Origin: Flavobacterium sp. N2038
GTDB taxonomy: Bacteria; Bacteroidota; Bacteroidia; Flavobacteriales; Flavobacteriaceae
Assembly (NCBI RefSeq): GCF_025947185.1
Contig: NZ_CP110001.1
Location: 4,588,001-4,652,000 of the forward strand
DNA: 64,000 nt
Reading direction: 5' to 3'
The notes beneath the pieces are model-generated. The model searched no databases and had not been told where the DNA came from. It saw only the letters and a program-made list of their open reading frames with translations. Position numbers and translations under genes: made by a program. Below, piece after piece: positions 19,079 through 26,627 of the stretch (position 1 is the first letter of the stretch; each line of letters opens with the position of its first letter).

Positions 19079-19555
19079 TTAGTCTCTTGAGATTTCAAGA
19101 ATTTCAAATTTCAAAACACCATTTGGAACTGTAATTTCGGCTACTTCTCCAACAGATTTTCCTAGTAAACCTTTTCCAATAGGAGAAGTTACAGAGATTT
19201 TTCCGGTTTTCAAATCAGCTTCACTTTCAGCAACAAGGGTGTACTTCATTTCCATTCCGTTGCTTTGGTTTTTGATTTTCACATTAGATAAAACCAAAAC
19301 TTTCGAAACATCTAATTGTGATTCGTCTATTAATCTGGCATTAGAATACACTTCTTCCAGTTTAGCAATTCTCATTTCTAATAAACCTTGCGCTTCTTTT
19401 GCTGCATCATATTCTGCGTTCTCAGACAAATCACCTTTATCTCTTGCCTCTGCTATATCTTGAGATGCCTTTGGACGCATTACACTTTTTAAATGCTCCA
19501 ACTCATCCTTTAATTTTTTTAATCCTTCTGCGGTATAATAAGATACTTTACTCAT
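19079..19555 (-). CDS. greA: transcription elongation factor GreA
   Basis: 158 residues, the normal GreA length. Rescues backtracked RNA polymerase by stimulating transcript cleavage. The N-terminal coiled coil (YYTAEGLKKLKDELEHLK) bears the tip residues DLSENAEYDAAKEAQ with the acidic pair needed for cleavage, and the C-terminal FKBP-like domain has ISVTSPIGKGLLGKSVGE. Promoter and an unusual leader hairpin lie upstream (19581-19618). Confidence 0.96.
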   Translation of the reverse strand: MSKVSYYTAEGLKKLKDELEHLKSVMRPKASQDIAEARDKGDLSENAEYDAAKEAQGLLEMRIAKLEEVYSNARLIDESQLDVSKVLVLSNVKIKNQSNGMEMKYTLVAESEADLKTGKISVTSPIGKGLLGKSVGEVAEITVPNGVLKFEILEISRD

Positions 19556-19580
19556 AACTTCATCGTTTACATAAATAGAA

Positions 19581-19618
19581 AAAATCCCATCGGGACGGGA
19601 TTTTGTAATACAAATATA
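19581..19618 (-). promoter_or_regulatory. greA -7 promoter element and leader hairpin
   Basis: TATATTTG on the reverse strand (19618-19611) is an exact -7 match. Immediately downstream, at the predicted 5' end of the mRNA, AAAATCCC and GGGATTTT (19604-19597 and 19588-19581 on the reverse strand) can pair around a GC-rich loop. The remaining 25 bases to the ATG look unstructured. Confidence 0.55.
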
Positions 19619-19679
19619 CTATTATTTTTAATAGTACATAATTATATGTTAATCATATAAAAATCAAATCTAAATAATT

Positions 19680-19687
19680 TATTTTTG
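19680..19687 (+). promoter_or_regulatory. -7 promoter element of the Rieske-like lipoprotein gene
   Basis: TATTTTTG, an exact TAnnTTTG match, 24 bases before the ATG at 19712. No TTG -33 element is evident. Confidence 0.45.
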
Positions 19688-19711
19688 TTTCACTAATTCG
19701 TATTTAAATAA

Positions 19712-20125
19712 ATGAAAAAAATCTGGCTCTTAATCGTCTTTGTTTGTGTACTTTCTGCTTGCAGTGACAACGAACGCAGTAACAAAAATCCTTACATTCC
19801 AAACTATCCTGTAAATCTGTCTGTAGATATGAATCTACCGGCTTATTCTAACCTGAAATTTGTAAGTAATGGCGTTATTGTTCCAAATTTTGGCGCAAAG
19901 GGAATTATTATTTTTAATGCAGGGAGCAATTACACCGCTTTTGATGCTGCATGCCCCAATCAGGAAATCAATTCTTGCGTTGCGATGACCATTGATGGTA
20001 TAAATGCAGTGTGTTCTTGTGATAAAGAACAGTATAGCTTGTTTACCGGACTAGGAAAAAAAGAATATCCTTTAAAACAATATAAGGTTGAAGTTATTGG
20101 ATCTGTGATTCATGTCTATAATTAA
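19712..20125 (+). CDS. Rieske-like lipoprotein lacking cluster histidines
   Basis: 137 residues. Signal peptide with lipobox VCVLSAC, lipidated Cys17. The second half resembles a Rieske domain: IIIFNAGSNYTAFDAACPNQ aligns with the first ligand box and VCSCDKEQYSLFTGLG with the second, followed by a typical PLKQYKVEVIG strand. In true Rieske proteins the boxes are CxH and CxxH. Here the cysteines are Cys81 and Cys101 but the two histidines are Asn83 and Asp104, so binding of a normal [2Fe-2S] cluster is unlikely. A structural or disulfide-stabilised role is possible (Cys81, 89, 101, 103). Function unknown. Confidence 0.75.
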   Translation: MKKIWLLIVFVCVLSACSDNERSNKNPYIPNYPVNLSVDMNLPAYSNLKFVSNGVIVPNFGAKGIIIFNAGSNYTAFDAACPNQEINSCVAMTIDGINAVCSCDKEQYSLFTGLGKKEYPLKQYKVEVIGSVIHVYN

Positions 20126-20132
20126 GAAACTA

Positions 20133-20168
20133 AAATAGCCTGAAAGTATTAAACTTTCAGGCTATTTT
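20133..20168. terminator. bidirectional terminator
   Basis: AAAATAGCCTGAAAGT and ACTTTCAGGCTATTTTT form a 15-base-pair stem with A and T runs on both sides. It ends transcription of the Rieske-like gene and of the convergent TonB receptor gene. Confidence 0.85.
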
Positions 20169-20185
20169 TAGCTTTTTTGAATTCT

Positions 20186-22375
20186 CTAAAACTTCAACGT
20201 CAGACCGGCCAGAAAGTTAATTCCTGCCTGAGGGTAATAGTACGGATAAACATCCCACATATATCCGTTTGAAACATACTTTTTATCCAAAATATTATTT
20301 ACCATACCTGTAATCATAATTGATTTGAAAACAGATTTTGGTTTTATTTCATAAGATACATTCAAATCGTTTACAAAATAATCAGCCAATTTTGCCGATG
20401 GCAATTCAATATTATTCATGTATTGCTCGCCAACATACTTTTGCAATAACGAAATATGCAAACTCTCAAGTGGGCTGTACACTATTATATTTCCTGCAAT
20501 GACTTCTGGAGAATAGGCAATTTTTGTAGTTCCGTAATATTCTCCTTCTACAGCTAAATCAACATTTTTGTTACTGCTTAACGTAAAATTAGGTCGAACA
20601 ATAAATTGTTCCGAAAGCTTCATTGTGGCATCAAATTCAAAACCTAAACGATAACTTTTATCAGTATTTGCACGAATTGGTGAACCAACATCGTCTAATC
20701 TTCCAGTTAAGATCAACTGATCTTTGTATGCCATATAATAGATATTAGAATTTAACTGGAATTTTTCTGAGTTAAATCTCCAGCCTAATTCAAAATCATT
20801 CAATTTTTCCGGCTTTACATTTCCACCTTCATAATCTGTTCTGTTTGGCTCACGGTTAGCGCGCGCATAAGAAAAATACAACGTATTTTTTTGATTGATC
20901 TCGTAATTTAAACCTGCCTTTGGGTTAAAGAAATTAAAGTTGTCATCTACCAAACCTGTTTCTGCACTGTTAGCTTTATACTTAACATTTCTATATTGCA
21001 AATCGCCATAAAAACTCAGTTTTTCTGTAAACTGATAATTGGCTTTTGCAAAAATATTTCCATCTGTTTTTGTCGAGAAATCATCATAGTAATGATCTCC
21101 CAACTCTGATGCTGCAGAAAATCTTGCCCAAATTACTTTTCCAAAATGATCTCCTTCATATTTATTCCAGCCTCCGCCAAAAATAACATCCAGTTTTTCA
21201 TCTTTATATTTTACCGAAAAAGTTGTTCCGTAAAAATCATTATCCAGCCATTTTTGACGAATTAAATCGGTTCCCGGAACTAAGTCTCCATTGCTGTCTT
21301 CGACCATTTTTGTTGGCTCAATTGGTCCGTATCCAGCGACAGGTTCATCGTATTTATAGTTCTCATAATATCCTTTTCCTTTTATGTAATGAAAAGCCAG
21401 ATTACTGCTCCATTTATCAGAAAAAGATTCACTCCAATGCAACTGATAATGATCTTGCTGGTAATTATCCGTTTCATTGTTATAAAACTGAACATTTCCA
21501 GCCTCATCTATATATTTTCCTGCTGAATTGTAAGTACGATTTGTATTTAACGTTTCGGCATCAATTCCGTTCCAGGACTGGTACGTTTTTTCGGTTCCGC
21601 CAAAAACCAATGCTTTAATTAATGTTGTTTTGCCCACATAAGTTCCCTGAAGAAAATACGATTTTAAGTTAGAACTCGCTCTGTCTACATAACCATCAGA
21701 TTTGATTCTTGACAAACGTCCTGCAAGTTCAAAATGATCATTTAATAAACCTGTACTGAATTTTACAGTATTTTTATTTGAGTTGAAACTTCCGTAAGAA
21801 CTTGAAATTTCTCCTGTTGCTTTAGATGCATAACTATCTGTCAGCATATTCAAACTTGCTCCAAAAGCCCCTGAACCATTGGTAGAAGTTCCTACTCCGC
21901 GCTGTAATTGCAAGCTTTCTACAGAAGAAGCAAAATCGGGCATGTTTACCCAGAAAGTTCCCTGACTTTCAGCATCATTATATGGAATACCGTTTATAGT
22001 CACGTTTACTCTTGTAGCATCACTTCCACGAACACGGATTCCGCTATAACCAATTCCGGTTCCGGCATCAGATGTTGTAACTACAGAAGGAAGATAATTC
22101 ATTAAAGTTGGAATATCTTGTCCTAAATTTCTATATTTAATTTCTTTTTTATCCATATTACTAAAAGTAACAGGCGTTTTTGTAGTCACACGAACTGCAG
22201 AAACCAATACATCATCAAGTTTATTGACTTTGGTTGAATCCTGTTCTTGTGCATTAGAGGAAATAGAATAGGAGAAAGAAAATAGGAGAAAGAAAATAAA
22301 TTTAGTTCCGGCTGCATTTTGAACCTTAGAACCTTTGTACCTCTGTGCCTTAGCACCTAAAAAAAAAGTTTTCAT
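20186..22375 (-). CDS. TonB-dependent receptor under TPP riboswitch control, candidate thiamine uptake
   Basis: 729-residue outer-membrane receptor. After the signal peptide (hydrophobic FIFFLLFSFSYSISSNAQ) come a plug domain (LDDVLVSAVRVTTKTPVTFS, GIRVRGSDATRVNVTINGIP, GVGTSTNGSGAFGASLNM) and a 22-strand-type barrel ending in an aromatic C-terminal residue (FLAGLTLKF). It lacks the carboxypeptidase-like N-terminal domain of SusC. A TPP riboswitch and promoter precede it, so its cargo is probably thiamine or a precursor; this is inferred from regulation. The n-region of the signal peptide is unusually long because a repeat (residues about 6-19) is inserted in frame. A hairpin overlaps the ATG. 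Confidence 0.87.
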   Translation of the reverse strand: MKTFFLGAKAQRYKGSKVQNAAGTKFIFFLLFSFSYSISSNAQEQDSTKVNKLDDVLVSAVRVTTKTPVTFSNMDKKEIKYRNLGQDIPTLMNYLPSVVTTSDAGTGIGYSGIRVRGSDATRVNVTINGIPYNDAESQGTFWVNMPDFASSVESLQLQRGVGTSTNGSGAFGASLNMLTDSYASKATGEISSSYGSFNSNKNTVKFSTGLLNDHFELAGRLSRIKSDGYVDRASSNLKSYFLQGTYVGKTTLIKALVFGGTEKTYQSWNGIDAETLNTNRTYNSAGKYIDEAGNVQFYNNETDNYQQDHYQLHWSESFSDKWSSNLAFHYIKGKGYYENYKYDEPVAGYGPIEPTKMVEDSNGDLVPGTDLIRQKWLDNDFYGTTFSVKYKDEKLDVIFGGGWNKYEGDHFGKVIWARFSAASELGDHYYDDFSTKTDGNIFAKANYQFTEKLSFYGDLQYRNVKYKANSAETGLVDDNFNFFNPKAGLNYEINQKNTLYFSYARANREPNRTDYEGGNVKPEKLNDFELGWRFNSEKFQLNSNIYYMAYKDQLILTGRLDDVGSPIRANTDKSYRLGFEFDATMKLSEQFIVRPNFTLSSNKNVDLAVEGEYYGTTKIAYSPEVIAGNIIVYSPLESLHISLLQKYVGEQYMNNIELPSAKLADYFVNDLNVSYEIKPKSVFKSIMITGMVNNILDKKYVSNGYMWDVYPYYYPQAGINFLAGLTLKF
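22321..22360 (-). repeat. repeat inserted in the signal-peptide coding region of the TonB receptor
   Basis: On the reverse strand it reads AGGTGCTAAGGCACAGAGG then TACAAAGGTTCTAAGGTTC. A relative occurs in intergenic DNA at 38317-38358 (TTACAAAGGTTCTGAGGTTT). It encodes the extra n-region residues of the receptor. Confidence 0.6.
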
Positions 22376-22393
22376 TCGTAAAGAATTACGAAT
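22374..22393 (-). promoter_or_regulatory. hairpin overlapping the receptor start codon
   Basis: ATTCGTAA and TTACGAAT (8-base perfect arms, four-base loop); the 3' arm includes the A and U of the ATG. It may be the translational part of the riboswitch expression platform. Confidence 0.5.
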
Positions 22394-22467
22394 AAAAGGG
22401 GGAATTATTCTTTTGTTAAATTAATAAAATGTTTCACGACAAAATAAAGTGTGCACGCTCGATAGTA

Positions 22468-22548
22468 TCGTTTTTTCCCTTAGCAACATTACTCGCTCAG
22501 GTTCTTTGGGTATGATCTCAGCTCGTTATTTGGAGCACCCCTTTGAGA
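22468..22548 (-). promoter_or_regulatory. second TPP riboswitch, upstream of the TonB receptor
   Basis: Read on the reverse strand: AGGGGTGCTCC, then GAGCTGAGATCATACCC, AAGAACCTGAGCGAGTAATG and TTGCTAAGGGAAAA. The order and sequence match the THI-element core (GGGGTGC, GCTGAGA, ACCC, GAACCTGA, TAAT, GAGGGA-like closing). Its promoter lies immediately upstream, so the aptamer is at the 5' end of the transcript. Confidence 0.93.
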
Positions 22549-22553
22549 CAGTG

Positions 22554-22584
22554 CAAATGTAATGTTAAAAATTACAAAAATCAA
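22554..22584 (-). promoter_or_regulatory. promoter of the TPP-controlled TonB receptor
   Basis: Reverse strand TTG (22584-22582), 20-base spacer, TACATTTG (22561-22554). Both elements and spacing fit the Bacteroidota consensus. The -7 octamer is identical to that of the thi operon. Confidence 0.7.
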
Positions 22585-22604
22585 TGGCAATTGCAAAAAT
22601 CAAA

Positions 22605-22640
22605 TTTGAAATTCCAAATTCAAAATTCCAAAAACTCACT
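22605..22640. repeat. AAATTCCAAATTC-type intergenic repeat
   Basis: Tandem AAATTTGAAATTCCAAATTC and AAAATTCCAAAAA units between the receptor promoter and arfB, related to repeats at 15900-15960 and 63112-63163. The remainder of this 304-base gap (22376-22679) is the riboswitch and leader; no gene is seen. Confidence 0.45.
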
Positions 22641-22679
22641 TTTTAAATTAGTCTTCTTGGAATTTACAAAATTGGTCTT

Positions 22680-23084
22680 TTATTCCAAGTTAGGTTTTCT
22701 TCTGGATTGTTTTAGATCCGAAACATTCTTTTTATCCTTGATACGCTTTTTAATTACCGATTTTGGAATCTTTGTCGCTTTTCTAACTTTAGGCACAAAC
22801 AATCCTTTCTTTATAATTTCTAAAAAACGTTTTACAACAATCTCTTTGTTTTTAAGCTGACTACGATCTTCGTCACAATTTAAGATTAAAACATTTTCAG
22901 AAGTTAAACGAGCTGCAATATTAGTTTGCAAAAGTAGTTTTTCCTCAGCAGATAAAGCTTCCGAAGCATTTAAATCAAAAGACAAAACGACTTTTGAGGA
23001 AACTTTATTCACATTTTGTCCGCCAGCACCACTACTGCGAACGGCTTTAAAAGCTAATTCTGATATGATTTTATCGCTATCCAT
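22680..23084 (-). CDS. arfB: alternative ribosome-rescue factor ArfB
   Basis: 134 residues. Peptidyl-tRNA hydrolase that frees ribosomes stalled at mRNA ends. The catalytic GGQ motif is in SSGAGGQNVNKVSSKVVLSF, and the basic C-terminal tail (KKRIKDKKNVSDLKQSRRKP) that enters the mRNA channel is present. Short length without domain 1 separates it from release factors RF1/RF2. Its ATG overlaps the stop of the upstream fusion gene by one base (TAATG). Confidence 0.92.
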   Translation of the reverse strand: MDSDKIISELAFKAVRSSGAGGQNVNKVSSKVVLSFDLNASEALSAEEKLLLQTNIAARLTSENVLILNCDEDRSQLKNKEIVVKRFLEIIKKGLFVPKVRKATKIPKSVIKKRIKDKKNVSDLKQSRRKPNLE

Positions 23085-25198
23085 TATTGTGGCTGATGTG
23101 CCGCTTTTAGTAAATCATTTACTGTTTTTACAGGATTAAAAGTAATCAAAGGCACGGCAACAAAAACAGTTAACCAGTTTGCCATAGAACCATTCCACAA
23201 CCCCGGCAATTCATAATTTTTTACCGATTTTCCATCAATACTTTTCTCAACAATAAATCCCGCTTTCTGATCAACATACTGAAGTAAATTGAACTTTTCG
23301 TTTTTATAATTTTTAATTCCGCAAACCAAATCTACGGGATTAAAATGCGTTGCTTCTGCTAAAATTTTACGTTGCTTTTTGTCGGTCAAATCAACTTGTG
23401 AAGTTTCTACAATTTGTAATGATTTTACTCCTTCATCATTCAAAACCCAAAACGGTCCACCGCCAGGTTCTCCTTCATTTTTAACCATTCCGCAAACACG
23501 AATCGGTCTATCCAGAAGTTCTTTAATCTTGCTTATTTTATTTTCAAAAGTAAACTTATCAAAATCACCACTTACCTCAACATTTATCTGCTCATGTAAA
23601 AAAACAACAATTTCTTCTAAGATAGCTTCATTGACCTCATTTTTGTCAATCGCTATCAAATATGAAAAAACTTTTTGCTGTACTTCTATCAAAACACCCG
23701 CTAAAGCCTTTTTATACAATGTGATTTGATCAATATGATTTTGAATTACATTATCTATGTTTTTAATAAAAATCACATCTGCATCAAGATTATTCAGGTT
23801 TTCTATAAGAGCACCATGTCCTCCTGGTCTGAAAATCAAATTGTCATTTTTGTCTTTTACTAATTTATCTTTTGAATCTATAGTAATAGAATCAGTAGTT
23901 TTACTTTGATAAGAATAACCAATGTTGATTTTTATATCTGATGGCCCTTCAATTTTTTCCCTTACCTCATCAACACTATGATAAAACAAATCCTGATGGT
24001 TTTCTGAAACTGTAAAATGCAAATTAGAAACTTTTTTTGAAGTGGCATAATGTACACATTCATTCAGATGTTCTTCGATTGGATTTGCAATATGGGCTTC
24101 ATAAAAATGAAATGGCAAAACGGCCTTAGGTTTGTTTGCAAAGTCAAAATAATCAGGAGACAATAGTAATTTTATAAAATAATAATTTTTATAGTCTCTT
24201 TCTAAGGTTTCAAAATCAGGATAAACTTCTCTTAATTTCTCGTCAATTGTTTTAAAAAATGGAAATTTCTCCATTCCAACAATAAAAATGGCTAGCTCTT
24301 TATCTTTTTTCCGATTGATGTAAGCATTAATCGTCTCTTTTTGAATATCAAAATCGTTCAGAAATGCAATTAAAAATTTAAACATTCTGGTTGCAGCACC
24401 AGAAGCCGGAACAAATTTCTTAATTTTTAATTTTTCTTTCTGACGATCAAAAAAAACTGCTTTTTCTTCAAAATCAATTTCAGATAAACTTAAAATTCCA
24501 TTACCAATTGTCGCAGGATTTATTAAATTACTCTTTGTAATTCCATTTTTAAAAGCTTCAAGTTGTTTTAAAATACTTTCAAAAGGAATTTCCCGCTCAT
24601 ATATCTGAATAAAATCTGCAGACGAAAAACCATGCTGTTTAGCAATTGCCAAATTATTTATAATAGCAGTTGCTTTTGCCAAACGACTTTCTTTATTACC
24701 TGACAAGGTTATAAAAGGTTTGTTAGTATCTATCAAAGTTTGTTTAAAAACAGAAAACACTGTCTCTCTTCCTTCGGGAGTATCTCTAAGATCATCTTTT
24801 TCCCAGGGAACATCAATATCAGTAAGAAAAAACAAATCGTATTCATGTTTCAATGCAGCCTCATTTAAATGTGGATCACAAAAACCATAATACATTTCAG
24901 AAAAAACTTTAGTTACCATTAAATTGGTATCACAAAACAAGTATTTTTTTGCTGCAGCAAGCTTTTTATTTTCTAAAGCAACTTGTCCGTATGCAATAGG
25001 CATCATATCATCAGCTACACAAATATGCTGGTTCTCCTCCCATTTTTCTTGCAAATAATCGCGTGCAAACTCAGGAACCCACTCGGTTTCGTAGTAATCT
25101 GCAAGTTGTGTTGCCAAAGTTGTTTTACCTGTACTTTCAGGTCCAAACAAAGCAATTTTTATGATTGTTGTGTTTTGCTGTTTAAGATTTTTCTCCAT
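23084..25198 (-). CDS. NadR-like P-loop kinase fused to DUF4301
   Basis: 704 residues from the ATG at 25198; the frame is open upstream to 25348 but that part overlaps the PnuC gene and has no domain match. Residues about 14-190 form a NadR-type ribosylnicotinamide-kinase-like ATPase: Walker A GPESTGKT at 19-26, then WVPEFARDYLQEKW and CDTNLMVTKVFSEMYYG. From about residue 195 (FSSADFIQIYERE) the rest is DUF4301, including KKFVPASGAATRMFKFL, reminiscent of sugar nucleotidyltransferases. The function of DUF4301 is unknown. Overlaps the upstream PnuC-type gene by 40 bases. A kinase beside a PnuC transporter suggests phosphorylation trapping of an imported vitamin. Confidence 0.78.
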   Translation of the reverse strand: MEKNLKQQNTTIIKIALFGPESTGKTTLATQLADYYETEWVPEFARDYLQEKWEENQHICVADDMMPIAYGQVALENKKLAAAKKYLFCDTNLMVTKVFSEMYYGFCDPHLNEAALKHEYDLFFLTDIDVPWEKDDLRDTPEGRETVFSVFKQTLIDTNKPFITLSGNKESRLAKATAIINNLAIAKQHGFSSADFIQIYEREIPFESILKQLEAFKNGITKSNLINPATIGNGILSLSEIDFEEKAVFFDRQKEKLKIKKFVPASGAATRMFKFLIAFLNDFDIQKETINAYINRKKDKELAIFIVGMEKFPFFKTIDEKLREVYPDFETLERDYKNYYFIKLLLSPDYFDFANKPKAVLPFHFYEAHIANPIEEHLNECVHYATSKKVSNLHFTVSENHQDLFYHSVDEVREKIEGPSDIKINIGYSYQSKTTDSITIDSKDKLVKDKNDNLIFRPGGHGALIENLNNLDADVIFIKNIDNVIQNHIDQITLYKKALAGVLIEVQQKVFSYLIAIDKNEVNEAILEEIVVFLHEQINVEVSGDFDKFTFENKISKIKELLDRPIRVCGMVKNEGEPGGGPFWVLNDEGVKSLQIVETSQVDLTDKKQRKILAEATHFNPVDLVCGIKNYKNEKFNLLQYVDQKAGFIVEKSIDGKSVKNYELPGLWNGSMANWLTVFVAVPLITFNPVKTVNDLLKAAHQPQ

Positions 25199-25782
25199 TC
25201 TAAATAAGCTGAAATAGCTAAAATTGTAAAAATTAAATATTGAAGTGACAGCATCCCTAAGCCACGATAAGCGTAAAGAGGTACAACAATAATGTCGCCA
25301 ATAATCCAAAGTGTCCAGTTTTCGATTTTTTTCCTGGCCATATACCACATTCCCGCAAAAAATATTCCAGACGAAATCATATCGACATAATTGTCTTTTT
25401 TGATTTCGTAGTCAAAATATTTATAAATCCCGAAAACTACAAAAACAGTTACAAAAAACAGTACGATTCCAATTAATTTTTCATTAAAACTTGTACGAGT
25501 AATTGGCAAATTATCTTCTACAGTTCCTCCTTTTGCCCAAACATACCAACCGTAAATACTCATAATCGAGAAATATCCATTTATAATCATATCACCAATG
25601 TAACCGGCAACATATAATAGATAAACAGAAATTACAGTTGCAATTAATCCCGTCGGATAAACCCAAATGTTTTCTTTTTTGGCAAACCAAACACTTAAAA
25701 TTCCGCAAACAAAGACTAAAAACTCTAAAGCAATGTGCCACAAAGGAGCATTCCTATAACTGTCTAGAAAAAAATCAATCAT
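25159..25782 (-). CDS. PnuC/PnuT-type vitamin transporter
   Basis: 207 residues with about seven hydrophobic segments, typical of the PnuC fold that moves nicotinamide riboside or thiamine by facilitated diffusion. The WxxW motif is in YGWYVWAKGG, and the C-terminal WTLWIIGDIIVVPLYAYRG block is characteristic. Substrate is ambiguous: the adjacent NadR-like kinase points to nicotinamide riboside, while the TPP-riboswitch-controlled receptor 2.6 kb away on the same strand points to thiamine (PnuT). The gene itself has no visible riboswitch. Confidence 0.85.
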   Translation of the reverse strand: MIDFFLDSYRNAPLWHIALEFLVFVCGILSVWFAKKENIWVYPTGLIATVISVYLLYVAGYIGDMIINGYFSIMSIYGWYVWAKGGTVEDNLPITRTSFNEKLIGIVLFFVTVFVVFGIYKYFDYEIKKDNYVDMISSGIFFAGMWYMARKKIENWTLWIIGDIIVVPLYAYRGLGMLSLQYLIFTILAISAYLEWRKILNSKTQQS

Positions 25783-25805
25783 GATTCACATTGTTTTTGG
25801 GTTAT

Positions 25806-26534
25806 TTACGATTCAAAAAAATGACTGTCATTTTCAAAAGCAGTTCCAATAACTACTAAATCTGCTCCTGCATTGTATGCTTTTTGAATTGCGTGCAAAT
25901 CTACAATTCCTCCTCCAACAATTATAGGAATTTCGATATTTTGCGCAATTAACTCTATCATTTTCAACGGAACCGCATTTTTTGCTCCACTACCCGCCTC
26001 TAGATATATTAATTTATTCCCCAACATCTCTCCGGCCTGAGCAGTTGCCAATGCCAAATCAAAATTTTCACGATTTAATGGTTTTGTTTTACTGACACGT
26101 GCCACTGCAGTTTCATTACCACTTTCAATCAAGATATAACCTGTAGAAATAACCTCTACCTTTGTTTTTTTTAAAATCGGAGCAGCCTGAACCTGGTACT
26201 CTATTAAATAATCCGGATTTCGTCCAGACAACAAAGACAAAAACAAAATAGCATCTGCCTGAGGTGAAATTTGAGACGGATCTCCCGGAAATAAAACAAC
26301 TGGTAAATTTGTACTTTGTTTTAGTTCTGCAATTAAATCTTCTAAAATAGTAGTCTGAACAATACTTCCTCCAACAAAAATGTGAGTTGCAGGAGACTGA
26401 TTTATTTTAACTAATAAATCACCTAACTTCTCCATCGCAATTTTGTCAGGATCTAAAAGTATGGCCAATAATTTTTGACCTTTACTTTTTGCTTCCAAAA
26501 TCTGCTGATGTATATTAATTTGTTTTTGCTGCAT
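25806..26534 (-). CDS. geranylgeranylglyceryl phosphate synthase-like (group II GGGPS/PcrB family)
   Basis: 242-residue TIM barrel. KLLAILLDPDKI at the N-terminus, THIFVGGSIVQ, VLFPGDPSQI, FLSLLSGRNPDYLI, YLEAGSGAKNAVPLKMI and the phosphate site IIVGGGIVDLHAIQKAYNAGAD are all typical. The family joins a prenyl diphosphate to sn-glycerol-1-phosphate, the first step of archaeal ether lipids. Group II enzymes of flavobacteria are known to make GGGP. The product's use in Bacteroidota is unclear. 23 bases separate it from the PnuC-type gene, so it heads that operon. Confidence 0.9.
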   Translation of the reverse strand: MQQKQINIHQQILEAKSKGQKLLAILLDPDKIAMEKLGDLLVKINQSPATHIFVGGSIVQTTILEDLIAELKQSTNLPVVLFPGDPSQISPQADAILFLSLLSGRNPDYLIEYQVQAAPILKKTKVEVISTGYILIESGNETAVARVSKTKPLNRENFDLALATAQAGEMLGNKLIYLEAGSGAKNAVPLKMIELIAQNIEIPIIVGGGIVDLHAIQKAYNAGADLVVIGTAFENDSHFFES

Positions 26535-26588
26535 AGTGGGCGTAAAAGTAAAAAGATTTTTAACGCTGATGAACTATTTGGAATGAAT

Positions 26589-26596
26589 TATATTTG
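26589..26596 (+). promoter_or_regulatory. -7 promoter element of the Crp/Fnr regulator gene
   Basis: TATATTTG, exact -7 match, 31 bases before the ATG at 26628. No -33 TTG at the expected position. Confidence 0.5.
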
Positions 26597-26627
26597 TATC
26601 CTCTCTGCTTACAATCAAAGTAAAAAT

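Noticed and set aside
25199..25348. 50-residue N-terminal extension of the kinase/DUF4301 protein
   Set aside because: It lies wholly inside the PnuC-type gene in another frame and has no kinase-like sequence; the ATG at 25198 starts just before the Walker A region.
26475..26627. Upstream start of the Crp/Fnr regulator
   Set aside because: It overlaps the 5' end of the divergent GGGP synthase gene and precedes the TATATTTG promoter element.
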